Positions 26,532 through 35,871 are shown, numbered from the stretch's first letter. The stretch: 64,000 bases of DNA from Bacteroidota bacterium (GCA_021324735.1 JAJPIO010000001.1:19325-83324), one strand, 5' to 3'. Notes: generated by a model from the sequence alone, not told the origin. Made by a program: numbers and translations.

Positions 26532-26728
26532 TTGTTAAAAAATTTGAGAAAGGATAGACCCTTATAGAGAACCCCGTTTCTATTAAAATATCACGGAAGC
26601 AATGATATTTCATGAATAACAAACACTTATGTAACGTTATTCTGCTCCGATAACTGCCCAATTTTGCTGCTATACGCCAGGTGGTAAAGCATGGGGAAAC
26701 TATTAAGCCAAAAATCGTTTAATACCGA
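26532..26728. promoter_or_regulatory. Divergent promoter region between redox and copper operons
   Basis: 197 bp between two divergent operons. An 8 bp inverted repeat with a 9 nt spacer (aaatatca at 26586-26593, tgatattt at 26603-26610) lies about 55 bp from the Rieske start and is a candidate operator. No regulator gene is present in the operon. Confidence 0.35.
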
Positions 26729-27106
26729 TTGGTGAAGAAACTTCTTGCCATAGTCTTAGCGATCGCGATGCTCGTCTCGTCGTCCGGCGTGACGATAGCA
26801 AGCGTTGTGTGTAAACGTCAGGCGACGACCACGTCGAACATGTGCACGCACTGTCGTAAAGCGTCATCGGGCATTTCCTTAACCTCCAAATCCTGCTGCG
26901 TTAAGATCAATAAGTTTCTTTCTGTAAAATCCGAGTTCGCTAAGCCGGTCCAACATACTGTTGTACTTCCTCATCAAGTGCTTCCGGTCATTGCAATCAT
27001 TTGTGCACCGATCGCGACAGTACCTACAACCTTCGGATCACACTCCCCGACTTCTCCTCCATCCTCATTGGAGAAGTGCGCCCTTACCTCGATCTTCCGC
27101 ATCTAA
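26729..27106 (+). CDS. Small exported cysteine-containing protein at head of the copper efflux operon
   Basis: 125 residues with a signal peptide (about 1-24). The mature part has VVCKR, MCTHC, SKSCCVK and a late PTSPPSS segment. The Cys, CC and PP landmarks and the position before a Cus-type operon resemble a small Bacteroidota family (HYC_CC_PP) that accompanies copper or silver efflux genes, although the His-Tyr-Cys triplet is here Val-Val-Cys. A role in periplasmic metal binding or sensing is inferred. The start is TTG at 26729 or GTG at 26732; no strong ribosome-binding site is visible. 118 bp, with a hairpin, separates it from the cusC-like gene. Confidence 0.55.
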   Translation: MVKKLLAIVLAIAMLVSSSGVTIASVVCKRQATTTSNMCTHCRKASSGISLTSKSCCVKINKFLSVKSEFAKPVQHTVVLPHQVLPVIAIICAPIATVPTTFGSHSPTSPPSSLEKCALTSIFRI

Positions 27107-27127
27107 AATAGACTCATACTAATTACG

Positions 27128-27180
27128 TAGCACCGATTTGCGTCGGATGCTATCGGCTATTTGCAGCCGCAAATCGCTAA
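27128..27180. other. Imperfect inverted repeat before the cusC-like gene
   Basis: cgatttgcg (27134-27142) pairs with cgcaaatcg (27168-27176), extended by tagc/gcta at the ends. There is no T run, so it may be a structured leader or attenuator rather than a terminator. Confidence 0.4.
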
Positions 27181-27224
27181 CTAATTATTAGGATGACTTG
27201 GCCATCCAAAGAATATGAGTTCGA

Positions 27225-28586
27225 ATGATAAGACTTAAGATTGCTATTGTAATTGCACTTGCCAGCGTCGCAAGCAGAAATTCCGTTGCCCAGACAGCAG
27301 CAGATTCCGACATATCCGACCTTTACCAAATGCTGGGTTCGGTCGGTGTGCACCCCATGGTTCAGGTTGAGCGTGCAAACATCGAGGCCGCACGGCATCG
27401 CATCGCAATGAAATCCTCGCTGATGAATCCGATGCTCATGCTCGGCATCGAGAATCTACCCACCAATAATTTTAGCTTTTCCGAAGAGCCGATGACGGCG
27501 AAAATGATCGGCATCAGCCAGTCATTCCCGTTTCCGGGCAAGCTTAGGATCGAGGGCGAAATAGCGGCGGTCGATACTATAACCGCTTCAACTGCAATGA
27601 GCGAACAGGAGAATACGCTCGCCCGAGATATAAAACTCGCCTACTTCGACATTTACCACCTCGAGCGTTCGATCGCTACCAATGAATTTCACGTGCACTC
27701 GCTGGAAGAATTGCTTATAGCAGAGCGCTCGAAGCTTACAACGGGATCGGCAACACAATCGGAGATCTTAAATCTCGAACTCGAAAAAGCAGATATTCAA
27801 ACGCAGATCGTTGATGATCAGATGACGCTCGCAATGCGAAAGGCTGACCTGGAACGAGCACTCGGAAAAGCGCCAACGAACCTACAGATGCCAACTCAAA
27901 TGGCATTGCCACGATTAGCCTATGGCATCACTGACCTCGATAGCATTGCGTCCCATGCTCGACCCAAACTTGCAGGATTGAGGGCACAAGCTGATCAGCA
28001 AGTGCTTCAGTCCGAACGCTCGCGACTAAATAAGTACCCCGATTTTGATCTTTCCCTACAATATATGCAGCGCGACGCCCTCTTAGCAACGTCGCCTATG
28101 AATCCGAGCAATAGCCCTTCGGCGGCACAGCTCGGCATCATGCCAATGCCGATGGCGCAATCGGACATGGTCTCGGCAACGCTGAGCATCGAGTTGCCGA
28201 TCAATTATGGCGATCAGCGTGAAGAAGCATCGTCTGAAGCTAATGCTATGCGAACGATGAAGTTGGCAGAAGAGCGCGCAACGGCGCTCGACATTCACGC
28301 CGATCTAAAAACAAATCTCGCCAAATTACAAGGACTGCGACGGGAGTATGCCATACTTCAAGACACCATATATCCGGTGGTACAAATGAGCTTAAAGACG
28401 AGTCAAGCCAATTACACGTACGGTAAGGCAACGATCGAGCAAGTACTTCGGGACGAATTGAATCTGCTTCACCGCGAACACGATCGGTACCGGCTCGAGG
28501 CAGAATATAACAAGACACTCGCCGAGATCGAATACCTCACCGGACAAAACCTCGTGCAATATTCAAGTATCAATGACTGGAAGTGA
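27225..28586 (+). CDS. cusC: TolC-family outer-membrane efflux protein (CusC-like)
   Basis: 453 residues with a signal peptide (1-22, ending SVAQ). The two internally related halves of the TolC fold are visible as long amphipathic helices with the GxxxPF/FPFPGK turn (SFPFPGKLRI near 103-112) and repeated LARDIKLAYFDIYHLERS and DLKTNLAKLQ segments. TolC proteins form the trimeric outer-membrane channel of RND pumps. It is followed four bases later by the adaptor gene and then the pump, so it serves the copper/silver efflux complex. Methionine-rich patches (MGIMPMPMAQSDM near 300-312) are consistent with metal handling. Confidence 0.9.
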   Translation: MIRLKIAIVIALASVASRNSVAQTAADSDISDLYQMLGSVGVHPMVQVERANIEAARHRIAMKSSLMNPMLMLGIENLPTNNFSFSEEPMTAKMIGISQSFPFPGKLRIEGEIAAVDTITASTAMSEQENTLARDIKLAYFDIYHLERSIATNEFHVHSLEELLIAERSKLTTGSATQSEILNLELEKADIQTQIVDDQMTLAMRKADLERALGKAPTNLQMPTQMALPRLAYGITDLDSIASHARPKLAGLRAQADQQVLQSERSRLNKYPDFDLSLQYMQRDALLATSPMNPSNSPSAAQLGIMPMPMAQSDMVSATLSIELPINYGDQREEASSEANAMRTMKLAEERATALDIHADLKTNLAKLQGLRREYAILQDTIYPVVQMSLKTSQANYTYGKATIEQVLRDELNLLHREHDRYRLEAEYNKTLAEIEYLTGQNLVQYSSINDWK

Positions 28587-28589
28587 CGC

Positions 28590-30035
28590 ATGGAAACTAC
28601 AACAACCACCTCGACAAACTCACGCTCAAAGAACTATTGGTTCGTTGGAGTGCTCGCTATTGTAATAGTGATCGCAGCGCTTCTACTTATTCTAAAGCCG
28701 TGGTCTCCACATAAGATCACAACGAAGACCACCATTGTAACTTCGATGACGATGACGCCGGCAGACTCGGTCGCCATGGTCATGCTGTCGAATCCCACGA
28801 TCGTGCGGTCGGGAATCGCCACTATACCAGTCGAAACGCGAGAGTTCTCGAGCGAGGTCACAGCGGTCGGCTCGATCGCCATTCCGGAACCTGCTCAGCA
28901 TACGATCGCTGCGCGCGCTCGAGGCCGTATCGAACACATGTTCGTTGCTGCGAGTGGAGCGTATGTTAAAGCAGGCCAACCGCTCTTCGAATTTTACTCG
29001 CCTGATATTCTCAATGCCGAACGAGAATACCTGATCGCTGTAAGCGGTGAGAAGGGACAAACGATGGCTGGCATGCAAGGGATGTCCGAGCATACTCGCC
29101 AGCATTTGGGTCTCGTAAGGGCTGGGAAGGAGCGATTAAAACTTTTAGGACTAACGGACGATCAGATCCGCCGCATCGAGGATGATGGCACCGTTGCAAA
29201 TACGATATTGATGCTCGCTCCAGCGAACGGCCTTGTCATTCAAAAGCTAGGACAAGAAGGCGCATACGTTGACGAAGGCACCAGCATTTATCAGCTTGCT
29301 GACCTATCGACCGTATGGGCTGAGATCCAAGTACCGGAGTCGGCCATTCGCTTTATTCGCGATGGAGAGTCGATCAGCATTACCTCTCCAGCCTATCCCA
29401 CCGATCGGTTTACCGGCCGAGTGATCTTTGTTTCGCCGGTAGAAGACGCGGCTTCTAAGACTATTCGCGTTCGTGTTGCCCTTTCAAATGCATCGGGCAA
29501 ATTGCGGCCTCAAATGACATTTAATGCTTCAATACCGATTGCGGGCGGGCGGTCCTTAGCAATTCCTGCCAGCGCGGTTATTCGAACTGGTCAAGGCGAT
29601 TTCGTATGGGTGCATGATGGCGGCGACAATTTCACTTCTCATTCAGTAACGCTTGGAGCACTATCATCAGACAATTATTATCAGATCCTCTCCGGTCTCG
29701 ATGCTGGCGATGAGGTTGCCGCTCAAGGGGCCTTCTTAGTCGATGCAGAGTATCAGTTCACGAAAAATAATCCGATGGCCGGTATGAATATGGGCGAGAC
29801 CGGAAATAAGAATTCCGGTGAAGGCACCGGCACTGTCCGAGCGATCGATCCGGCCAAACAGACCATCACTCTCGATCATGGTAATGTGCCGGGCGTCATG
29901 CCCGCTATGACAATGGCTTATAAGGCAAACGATCCTGCATTTCTAAAGCAAGTACAGATCAACGATGCTGTCCGCTTTACCCTCACACGGATGCCGAATG
30001 GAAATTTTGATATCACTGCAATCCAGAAACAGTAG
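28590..30035 (+). CDS. cusB: RND efflux periplasmic adaptor fused to a CusF-like copper-binding domain
   Basis: 481 residues. An N-terminal membrane helix (about 16-36) anchors the adaptor; the lipoyl/barrel hairpin (AARARGRIEHMFVAASGAYV near 106 and GLVIQKLGQEGAYVDEGT near 210) and beta-barrel (WAEIQVPESA, GRVIFVSP) follow. Residues about 410-481 match CusF: GTGTVRAIDPAKQTITLDHGN, then VMPAMTMAYKAND with the Met-rich metal site. In E. coli CusF is a separate chaperone that hands Cu(I)/Ag(I) to CusB; here it is fused. The neighbouring genes include a further free CusF-like protein. Confidence 0.92.
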   Translation: METTTTTSTNSRSKNYWFVGVLAIVIVIAALLLILKPWSPHKITTKTTIVTSMTMTPADSVAMVMLSNPTIVRSGIATIPVETREFSSEVTAVGSIAIPEPAQHTIAARARGRIEHMFVAASGAYVKAGQPLFEFYSPDILNAEREYLIAVSGEKGQTMAGMQGMSEHTRQHLGLVRAGKERLKLLGLTDDQIRRIEDDGTVANTILMLAPANGLVIQKLGQEGAYVDEGTSIYQLADLSTVWAEIQVPESAIRFIRDGESISITSPAYPTDRFTGRVIFVSPVEDAASKTIRVRVALSNASGKLRPQMTFNASIPIAGGRSLAIPASAVIRTGQGDFVWVHDGGDNFTSHSVTLGALSSDNYYQILSGLDAGDEVAAQGAFLVDAEYQFTKNNPMAGMNMGETGNKNSGEGTGTVRAIDPAKQTITLDHGNVPGVMPAMTMAYKANDPAFLKQVQINDAVRFTLTRMPNGNFDITAIQKQ

Positions 30036-30067
30036 CAACTTAATTTCATAATCAACTCCCTATACAT

Positions 30068-30409
30068 ATGAAAACAGCCTCAGTAATACTCCTTACGCTC
30101 CTTCTTATCGGAGCATCCGCTGCAATAACTTTCGGTACAACGAATAGTCATTCTATCGTAACTCCTAATAGATCCAGAAAGGGACGTGGCCTCATTAAAG
30201 GGATCGACACATCGGCCAAGGTGCTCGATATATCGCATAATACTATTCCACACATCATGATGGCGATGCGAATGAGATATCCGATAGCCAAAGCATCGAT
30301 GCTTAACGGACTTGCAGTTGGCGACTCGGTAATTTTTACGCTGTCCTCTAAAGATGGTAATTATCTCGTCACGCGGATATCCAAAATAGAGAAGCTGCCT
30401 CGTAAATGA
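30068..30409 (+). CDS. cusF: CusF-like periplasmic copper chaperone
   Basis: 113 residues. Signal peptide (about 1-22), then a small OB-fold like the CusF domain at the end of the adjacent adaptor: GRGLIKGIDTSAKVLDISHNT, then HIMMAMRMRYPIAK with the His, Met and Met ligands of the Cu(I) site, then GDSVIFTLSSKDGNYLVTRISK. CusF carries Cu(I) or Ag(I) to the efflux complex in the periplasm. It lies 32 bp after the fused adaptor. No tryptophan equivalent to CusF W44 is evident, so binding detail may differ. Confidence 0.85.
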   Translation: MKTASVILLTLLLIGASAAITFGTTNSHSIVTPNRSRKGRGLIKGIDTSAKVLDISHNTIPHIMMAMRMRYPIAKASMLNGLAVGDSVIFTLSSKDGNYLVTRISKIEKLPRK

Positions 30410-30447
30410 TGCTCCATTTCGACTTCGCGCAAAAGAGTAAAGCACCC

Positions 30448-30468
30448 GCTTCAAACGGAAGCGGGTTA
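30448..30468. other. GC-rich hairpin before the cusA-like gene
   Basis: acccgcttc and gaagcgggt flank a 5-nt loop with no T run. It covers the first possible start of the pump gene (30468), which argues for starting at 30519 instead. Confidence 0.4.
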
Positions 30469-30518
30469 TGCCACTCATTTTGCCTCCCGTTCACAGGCTT
30501 TTTAAAATCCACCCAACG

Positions 30519-33500
30519 ATGATCGAACGTATAGTAACCTGGAGCGCAAGCCATCGCATTATTGTCCTTGGACTGTTCGTCTTGATCTCAGTCCTTGGTG
30601 CCTGGGCGATCGCAACAACTCCGCTCGATGCGATTCCGGATCTCTCGGAGAATCAGGTCATCGTTTTTTCCCAATACATGGGGCAATCGCCACAGATCGT
30701 GGAAGACCAGGTGACGTTTCCACTTGTCACCGCTTTGCAAGGACTGCCGCAAGTCAAAGCGGTTCGCGCAACTTCGATGTTCGGCATGAGCTTCGTCTAT
30801 GTGATCTTCGAAGATAATGTCGACATCTATTGGGCACGCTCTCGAGTGCTCGAAAAGCTGGCAACCGTTCAAGGCACACTTCCCGCCGGTTCTACTACGC
30901 AATTGGGGCCCGACGGCACCGGCGTAGGACATGTCTTCTGGTATACCGTTGAAGGTAACGGCTACGATCTCGGTACACTTCGCAGCATTCAGGATTGGTT
31001 TATCAAACCACAATTGCAATCCGTCGAAGGTGTAGCAGAAGACGCATCGGTCGGAGGTTATGTGCGCGAATATCAGATCAATCTCGATCCGCACAAGCTG
31101 CAGCTATACGGCATTACAAACGCCGACATTACCACTGCTGTAATGCGTTCGAATAACGCCGTGGGTGGCCGCATTGTTGAAATAAATGGCAAAGAGAATT
31201 TCGTACGCGGACAAGGTTACTTTACTTCGCCGGAGGAATTCCGATCTATTTCACTCACATCACAAAATGGCGTCGTAATCCATCTTGGCGATGTGGCCGA
31301 CGTAACGATCGGCCCGCTTCCCCGTCGCGGCTCGCTCGATAAGAACGGTGAAGGTGAAGTAACTGGCGGCATTATTGTCATGCGCACAGGCGAAAATGCC
31401 AAGCATGTGATCGACCGAGTAAAAGAACGCATTGCTGAGATCGCGCCGGGCCTGCCAAAGGGCGTAACGATCCAACCAGCGTACGACCGTTCTGAACTTA
31501 TCGAAGCATCGGTTGCGAACCTTGAACACACGCTTATCGAAGAAGCGATCATTGTTACGATCGTCATACTCCTTTTCCTATTTCACCTGCCGAGTGCACT
31601 TCGTATTGTTATCGAGATTCCGGTCTCGGTGCTTATCGCATTTATTCTCATGCGCTTGTTCGGTATTACATCGAACATTATGTCGCTCGGAGGAATAGCG
31701 ATCGGTATCGGTGTATTGGTCGATGCATCGATCGTGCTCTTAGAGAATGCACATCGGCACCTCTCGGAAGCACAACATCGCAAGGAAACGGAAGGGATCG
31801 AGTACGACTACAAAGCAGTAGTCGTACGCAGTGCACAACAAGTTGCCCGCCCGATCTTCTTTTCGATCCTGATCATCGTCGTAAGCTTTCTTCCGGTCTT
31901 CTTACTGACGGGCGAGGAAGGAAAGCTCTTCCATCCACTCGCCTTTACAAAGACGTTTTCGCTCATGGCAAGCGCGCTCGTCTCTATTACACTGGTGCCT
32001 GTACTCATGACACTGCTCATGAAAGGTAAGATGCGACCGGAAGAGAAGAATCCGGTCTCGCGATTCTTTCAAACGCTGTATCTGCCGATCTTACGGTGGG
32101 CCTTGCATCATCGCAAAACCGCGATCGCAATCAATGCTCTCGCACTCCTCATTGCGATACCGATCGTTTTGAATCTCGGTACCGAATTTATGCCGCCTCT
32201 GGATGAGGGCAGTCTGCTCTTCATGCCGCTGCTCGTGCCGAGTGTTTCGATGCCGGAGGCAACTCGCATTCTCGAAGCGCAGGATGCCATCATCAAGCAC
32301 TATCCGGAAGTCGAGCAAGTGTTGGGCAAGGTAGGTAAAGCCGAGACGGCAACGGATCCGGCCCCGCAATCGATGATCGAAACGATCATTCTGCTCAAGC
32401 CACGCGATAAGTGGCGGCCTGGTATCACGAAGGATAAGATCATTACCGATCTTAGCCGTGAACTTCAAATGCCAGGCGTCGCACTCGGATGGACGCAACC
32501 GATCATCAATCGCATTAACATGCTCTCGACCGGCGTGCGCACCGATCTTGGAATTAAATTTTTCGGCGATAATCTCGATACGCTCGAACGCCTCGCCATC
32601 GATGCTGAAAGTCTACTCAAAGGTGTACCAGGCGCTGCGGATGTCGCTGCAGAGCGAGTACAAGGCGGATCGTTTCTCGAAATAACGATGAGACCGGAAG
32701 CAGCGAACCTCTACGGAATAAGCCCGGCCTACATTAATAATATAATTGAGACGGCCGTTGGTGGTGAAAGCGCCGGCACTGTTGTCGATGGCCGCGCGCG
32801 TTTTCCTGTTACAGTCCGTTATGCGCCCGCGTATCGCCAATCGGTCGATGCGTTACGTGAGTTGCCGGTTCCGATAACAATTCCACAGTTTCAAAATCAA
32901 TTTATACCGAGTTCAACTTCGCTCGGTGCAAACGTGGCAACCAATTCTTCGAATGCAGAAGACGGTATGTCCGGCATGGGTGCATCTTCACCGACTCCAC
33001 CATCTTCGATGCCTACTGCAAAGCTCGCGACGTCACAAACGAACAGTACAAGCCTTCTTTCGCCGGCACTCATCACGTCGATCCAATACGTGCCACTCGG
33101 TGCGCTTGCAACGGTCGAAATAAAAGATGGCCCGCCAATGATCTCGAGTGAGAATGCGCTCCTCAGATCGATCGTCTATCTTAACGTTCGCGGCCGCGAT
33201 ATGGGAAGCTTTGTCGGTGAAGCGAAATCGGTGTTAGCGAAGAACCTGCACATTCCCACCGGCTATACACTCTCCTGGAGCGGCCAATACGAACAGCAAC
33301 AGCATGCGGCATCACAACTGCGTATCATGGTACCGCTCGTCTTTCTCATCATCTTCTTGTTACTTCTCTTCACATTACGAGATGCGAAAGAAGCGGCAGT
33401 TGTGATGTTGAGTGTGCCATTCGCCTTGATCGGCGGAGTCTATCTTATCGCGCTGCTCGGGATGAATCTCTCGGTCGCGGTGTGGGTGGGATTCATCGCG

Positions 33501-33887
33501 CTCTATGGTGTCGCCACCGAAACGGGCGTCGTGATGGTCGTCTATCTACACGAAGCGCTCGACCGCAAATTGCGCGCAGCGAATGGCAAGCCGCTTACAC
33601 GCGAAGATATTTTCGACGCAACGATCAACGGCGCCGCATTGCGACTTCGCCCCAAGCTAATGACCGTCGCCACTGCAATGCTCGGCCTTGTGCCAATTCT
33701 GTTCTCCAACGGCACCGGCTCCGACGTGATGAAACCCATCGCTGCACCGATGATCGGAGGCATGCTGACGAGCGCGATCCACGTGCTTATCGTCACACCG
33801 ATATTATTCTACCTGATGAAAGTGCGCTCGCTCAAGCGCGGCACCTTGCGCGAAAGCTCGATGGCTAAGTGGATGTCGGAAGGGTAA
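30519..33887 (+). CDS. cusA: CusA/CzcA-type heavy-metal RND efflux pump
   Basis: 1122 residues from the ATG at 30519, where MIERIVTWSA matches the usual CusA start; an ATG at 30468 would add 17 residues. The protein has twelve predicted membrane segments and two periplasmic porter domains. Family features: FEDNVDIYWARSRVLEKL (about 80-97), IGIGVLVDASIVLLENAHRHL with the proton-relay Asp in TM4, LGTEFMPPLDEGSLLFMP near 560, and GRDMGSFVGEAKSVL near 895. It drives Cu(I) or Ag(I) out using the proton gradient. A Ser/Thr/Pro/Met-rich insertion of about 50 residues (roughly 805-860) interrupts the second porter domain and is not typical of CusA. Confidence 0.95.
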   Translation: MIERIVTWSASHRIIVLGLFVLISVLGAWAIATTPLDAIPDLSENQVIVFSQYMGQSPQIVEDQVTFPLVTALQGLPQVKAVRATSMFGMSFVYVIFEDNVDIYWARSRVLEKLATVQGTLPAGSTTQLGPDGTGVGHVFWYTVEGNGYDLGTLRSIQDWFIKPQLQSVEGVAEDASVGGYVREYQINLDPHKLQLYGITNADITTAVMRSNNAVGGRIVEINGKENFVRGQGYFTSPEEFRSISLTSQNGVVIHLGDVADVTIGPLPRRGSLDKNGEGEVTGGIIVMRTGENAKHVIDRVKERIAEIAPGLPKGVTIQPAYDRSELIEASVANLEHTLIEEAIIVTIVILLFLFHLPSALRIVIEIPVSVLIAFILMRLFGITSNIMSLGGIAIGIGVLVDASIVLLENAHRHLSEAQHRKETEGIEYDYKAVVVRSAQQVARPIFFSILIIVVSFLPVFLLTGEEGKLFHPLAFTKTFSLMASALVSITLVPVLMTLLMKGKMRPEEKNPVSRFFQTLYLPILRWALHHRKTAIAINALALLIAIPIVLNLGTEFMPPLDEGSLLFMPLLVPSVSMPEATRILEAQDAIIKHYPEVEQVLGKVGKAETATDPAPQSMIETIILLKPRDKWRPGITKDKIITDLSRELQMPGVALGWTQPIINRINMLSTGVRTDLGIKFFGDNLDTLERLAIDAESLLKGVPGAADVAAERVQGGSFLEITMRPEAANLYGISPAYINNIIETAVGGESAGTVVDGRARFPVTVRYAPAYRQSVDALRELPVPITIPQFQNQFIPSSTSLGANVATNSSNAEDGMSGMGASSPTPPSSMPTAKLATSQTNSTSLLSPALITSIQYVPLGALATVEIKDGPPMISSENALLRSIVYLNVRGRDMGSFVGEAKSVLAKNLHIPTGYTLSWSGQYEQQQHAASQLRIMVPLVFLIIFLLLLFTLRDAKEAAVVMLSVPFALIGGVYLIALLGMNLSVAVWVGFIALYGVATETGVVMVVYLHEALDRKLRAANGKPLTREDIFDATINGAALRLRPKLMTVATAMLGLVPILFSNGTGSDVMKPIAAPMIGGMLTSAIHVLIVTPILFYLMKVRSLKRGTLRESSMAKWMSEG

Positions 33888-33929
33888 TAATTTCGTATTT
33901 TGCATACTTCAAGATAGGCACCTCCTCCT

Positions 33930-34466
33930 ATGCCGCGAAAGAAAAAAGATTCAGAAGAACTCTCTATCCACGAACTAATTCATGTTGTTAGAGGCAAGCG
34001 AGTTATACTCGATGTCGATCTTGCTCGAATCTACGGAGTACCTACGAAAGTGCTCCTTCAGCAGGTTCGACGAAATCCGAGCAAGTTCCCTCCTGACTTC
34101 TTGTATAACCTTACAAATCAAGAGGTTACAAACTTGAAGTCACAAATTGTGACCTCAAGTTGGGGCGGAAGACGCACGAATCCGATCGCTTTTACCGAGC
34201 ATGGCGCGATCATGGCGGCAAGTGTGCTCCAAAGCGAAAAAGCAGTGGCAATGAGTATCTTCGTCGTTCGTGCATTTGTACGAATGCGAGAGTTGCTTGC
34301 CGAGACCCAGGATCTCGCACGCAAGCTCGACGAAGTGGAATCAAAATTATCGGCGAGGCTCGATGGCCATGAGGAGATGTTCGAAGAGCTCTTCAACGAT
34401 ATTCGCAAACTTCTTTCGCCGCAAAAGAGCGAATCAAAGCGCATTGGTTTTGTGATTCAAACCTAG
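33930..34466 (+). CDS. ORF6N domain-containing DNA-binding protein
   Basis: 178 residues. The ORF6N domain (about 12-105) is clear: IHELIHVVRGKRVILDVDLARIYGVPTKVLLQQVRRN, then FPPDFLYNLT, and TEHGAIMAASVLQSEKA. ORF6N occurs in phage antirepressor-type proteins and bacterial solitary copies and is thought to bind DNA. The C-terminal part (about 110-165) is a coiled coil (DLARKLDEVESKLSARLDGHEEM). It lies 43 bp after the copper pump but is unlikely to belong to that operon functionally. It may be a remnant of a former phage or a chromosomal regulator. Confidence 0.88.
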   Translation: MPRKKKDSEELSIHELIHVVRGKRVILDVDLARIYGVPTKVLLQQVRRNPSKFPPDFLYNLTNQEVTNLKSQIVTSSWGGRRTNPIAFTEHGAIMAASVLQSEKAVAMSIFVVRAFVRMRELLAETQDLARKLDEVESKLSARLDGHEEMFEELFNDIRKLLSPQKSESKRIGFVIQT

Positions 34467-34541
34467 GCTTTTTCTCCCACGATCTGCCCTCCCAATCCCT
34501 CCGGCAATTTTTCTCCCCTACCGCCGAAAATACTTTACTCC

Positions 34542-34572
34542 CGTGCGTGACAGCTCCGTGAAAACACGCACG
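34542..34572 (+). other. Upstream hairpin in the leader of the proline-rich gene
   Basis: cgtgcgtg (34542-34549) and its exact complement cacgcacg (34565-34572) enclose a 15-nt loop. It precedes the larger inverted repeat at 34632-34710 in the same 260 bp gap. Confidence 0.45.
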
Positions 34573-34631
34573 CGGCGCGCGACAATCGCCACATTTGGCT
34601 TGGGGCACGGATATTCCCTCTCTTCCTGAAC

Positions 34632-34710
34632 GTGGCGCATGAGCACGCGCTATCGGAGGCTACCGAGGTGTTGGCAACGAATAGCACGAGGACACCCGCT
34701 CATGCGCCAC
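34632..34710 (+). promoter_or_regulatory. Structured 5' leader element
   Basis: A perfect 13 bp closing helix (gtggcgcatgagc at 34632-34644 with gctcatgcgccac at 34698-34710) encloses 53 nt with further helices (tcgg/ccga around 34653-34665, gctat/atagc at 34649 and 34681). It ends 15 bp before the ATG at 34726, on the correct strand for an mRNA leader. No known riboswitch class was recognised. Confidence 0.45.
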
Positions 34711-34725
34711 CGTTCATCACTGGTT

Positions 34726-35559
34726 ATGAAGACTCGCTTCATTCTCTCACTCGTTTGCTCTATCGCTCTTTGCGCAACCACACTCTCTTTGGTTGCGCTC
34801 GTGCCCAATATAGCGCCCGCGCAGGAAGCGCCCGAGCGGGAAACGCTTGCCACACGCGAACAGCGCGTCGATGCGGAGCTCGCTCTTTGGCGCGACTCGC
34901 TTCATCTCACCGAAGCGCAAGCCGCCCGCATTCGTGAGCTCATGCTGCAACAGGACGACGAAGCCACACGCGATCGAGCCGTGCTCGAAAGCTGGCTCGC
35001 CTCCCATCCCGACGCGACCGAGGAGCAGGAAGCCGCGCTCCAACAACGCTATGCTTCTCACATGCTCGCATACGATCCGCTCTATGATGCGTACCTGGAT
35101 CCGTGGCAACGTGATATCGTGATACGCATCGATCTCTATCACGAGCATCGAAGATTCCTGCGCGGGCTATGGTGGCGTTGGTGGTGGTGGCCCTGGAGGA
35201 TTGGGCCTGTCTGGCCGCCGCATCATCATGGACCGCATTGGCCGCGACCGTATCCGCCACATCATCCACCGGCACCGCCGCCGATCCCGCCGCGACCTTC
35301 TCGTCCGCATGAACCGGGACCACGGACTATGCCGCCACCGCGGAGCAATCCTCCCGAGAGGAGCTATCCACCTCAGAGCAATCCGCAGCCGCAACGGCCG
35401 GAGCAGCAGCGCACACCTCCTCCTCCGAGGCAGCCGGCCGAGCGGACTCAACCACCACCACGGCAACAGCCGACTCAACAACCGCGCAACGAAGCGCCCC
35501 GGCAGCAGCCATCTTCGGGACAGCAACCGACCCAGCGTCCGCAACGACCGGGTCGGTAG
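34726..35559 (+). CDS. Secreted proline-rich protein
   Basis: 277 residues from the ATG at 34726. The signal peptide spans about 1-33 (KTRFILSLVCSIALCATTLSL then APAQ). Residues 40-130 are helical and charged, with a DSLHLTEAQAARIRELMLQ pattern that recalls CpxP/Spy-type periplasmic chaperones or sensors, and an aromatic cluster WWRWWWWPW near 148. From about 160 the protein is dominated by Pro, Gln, Arg and His (PPHHPPAP, PPPRQ), as in envelope proline-rich proteins. An upstream in-frame ATG at 34639 would add 29 residues but would consume the leader hairpin; the signal peptide favours 34726. Strong composition bias. Confidence 0.7.
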   Translation: MKTRFILSLVCSIALCATTLSLVALVPNIAPAQEAPERETLATREQRVDAELALWRDSLHLTEAQAARIRELMLQQDDEATRDRAVLESWLASHPDATEEQEAALQQRYASHMLAYDPLYDAYLDPWQRDIVIRIDLYHEHRRFLRGLWWRWWWWPWRIGPVWPPHHHGPHWPRPYPPHHPPAPPPIPPRPSRPHEPGPRTMPPPRSNPPERSYPPQSNPQPQRPEQQRTPPPPRQPAERTQPPPRQQPTQQPRNEAPRQQPSSGQQPTQRPQRPGR

Positions 35560-35871
35560 TGGATTGGGTAAAGGGTAGCGGGTCGATGCAGAGAGCGACT
35601 CGCGTCATTCTGAACGGAGCAAGAAATTCGGCTGGTCGAGCAGAATTCTAACGCTCTTCGAAGTATTTGACCATTAACCCGGGAAGTAGTACTCGGCTCT
35701 TATCAGATTTGCATTCAGGCAATGGCGAGAATGCATAATTTCTGGAGAATAGCGGCAGGCACTATGACCTTAACGAATGTCTTGATCTATTTTTGCAGGA
35801 GCAAAATTATTAGTATATTACCAACAAGGTAATGGGCACCTATGCGAGAGTTTTGCTGGTTACGGCCATCA
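35560..35871. other. Intergenic region before the defence island
   Basis: 312 bp without a gene, AT-rich toward the right. A small hairpin (attacc at 35817-35822, ggtaat at 35828-35833) lies about 40 bp before the vsr start and could be a control site of the restriction-modification genes. Confidence 0.4.

Noticed and set aside
34542..34725. Hammerhead, HDV-like or twister ribozyme in the leader before the proline-rich gene
   Set aside because: The conserved cores (for example CTGATGA with GAAA) were not found, although the folding is strong.
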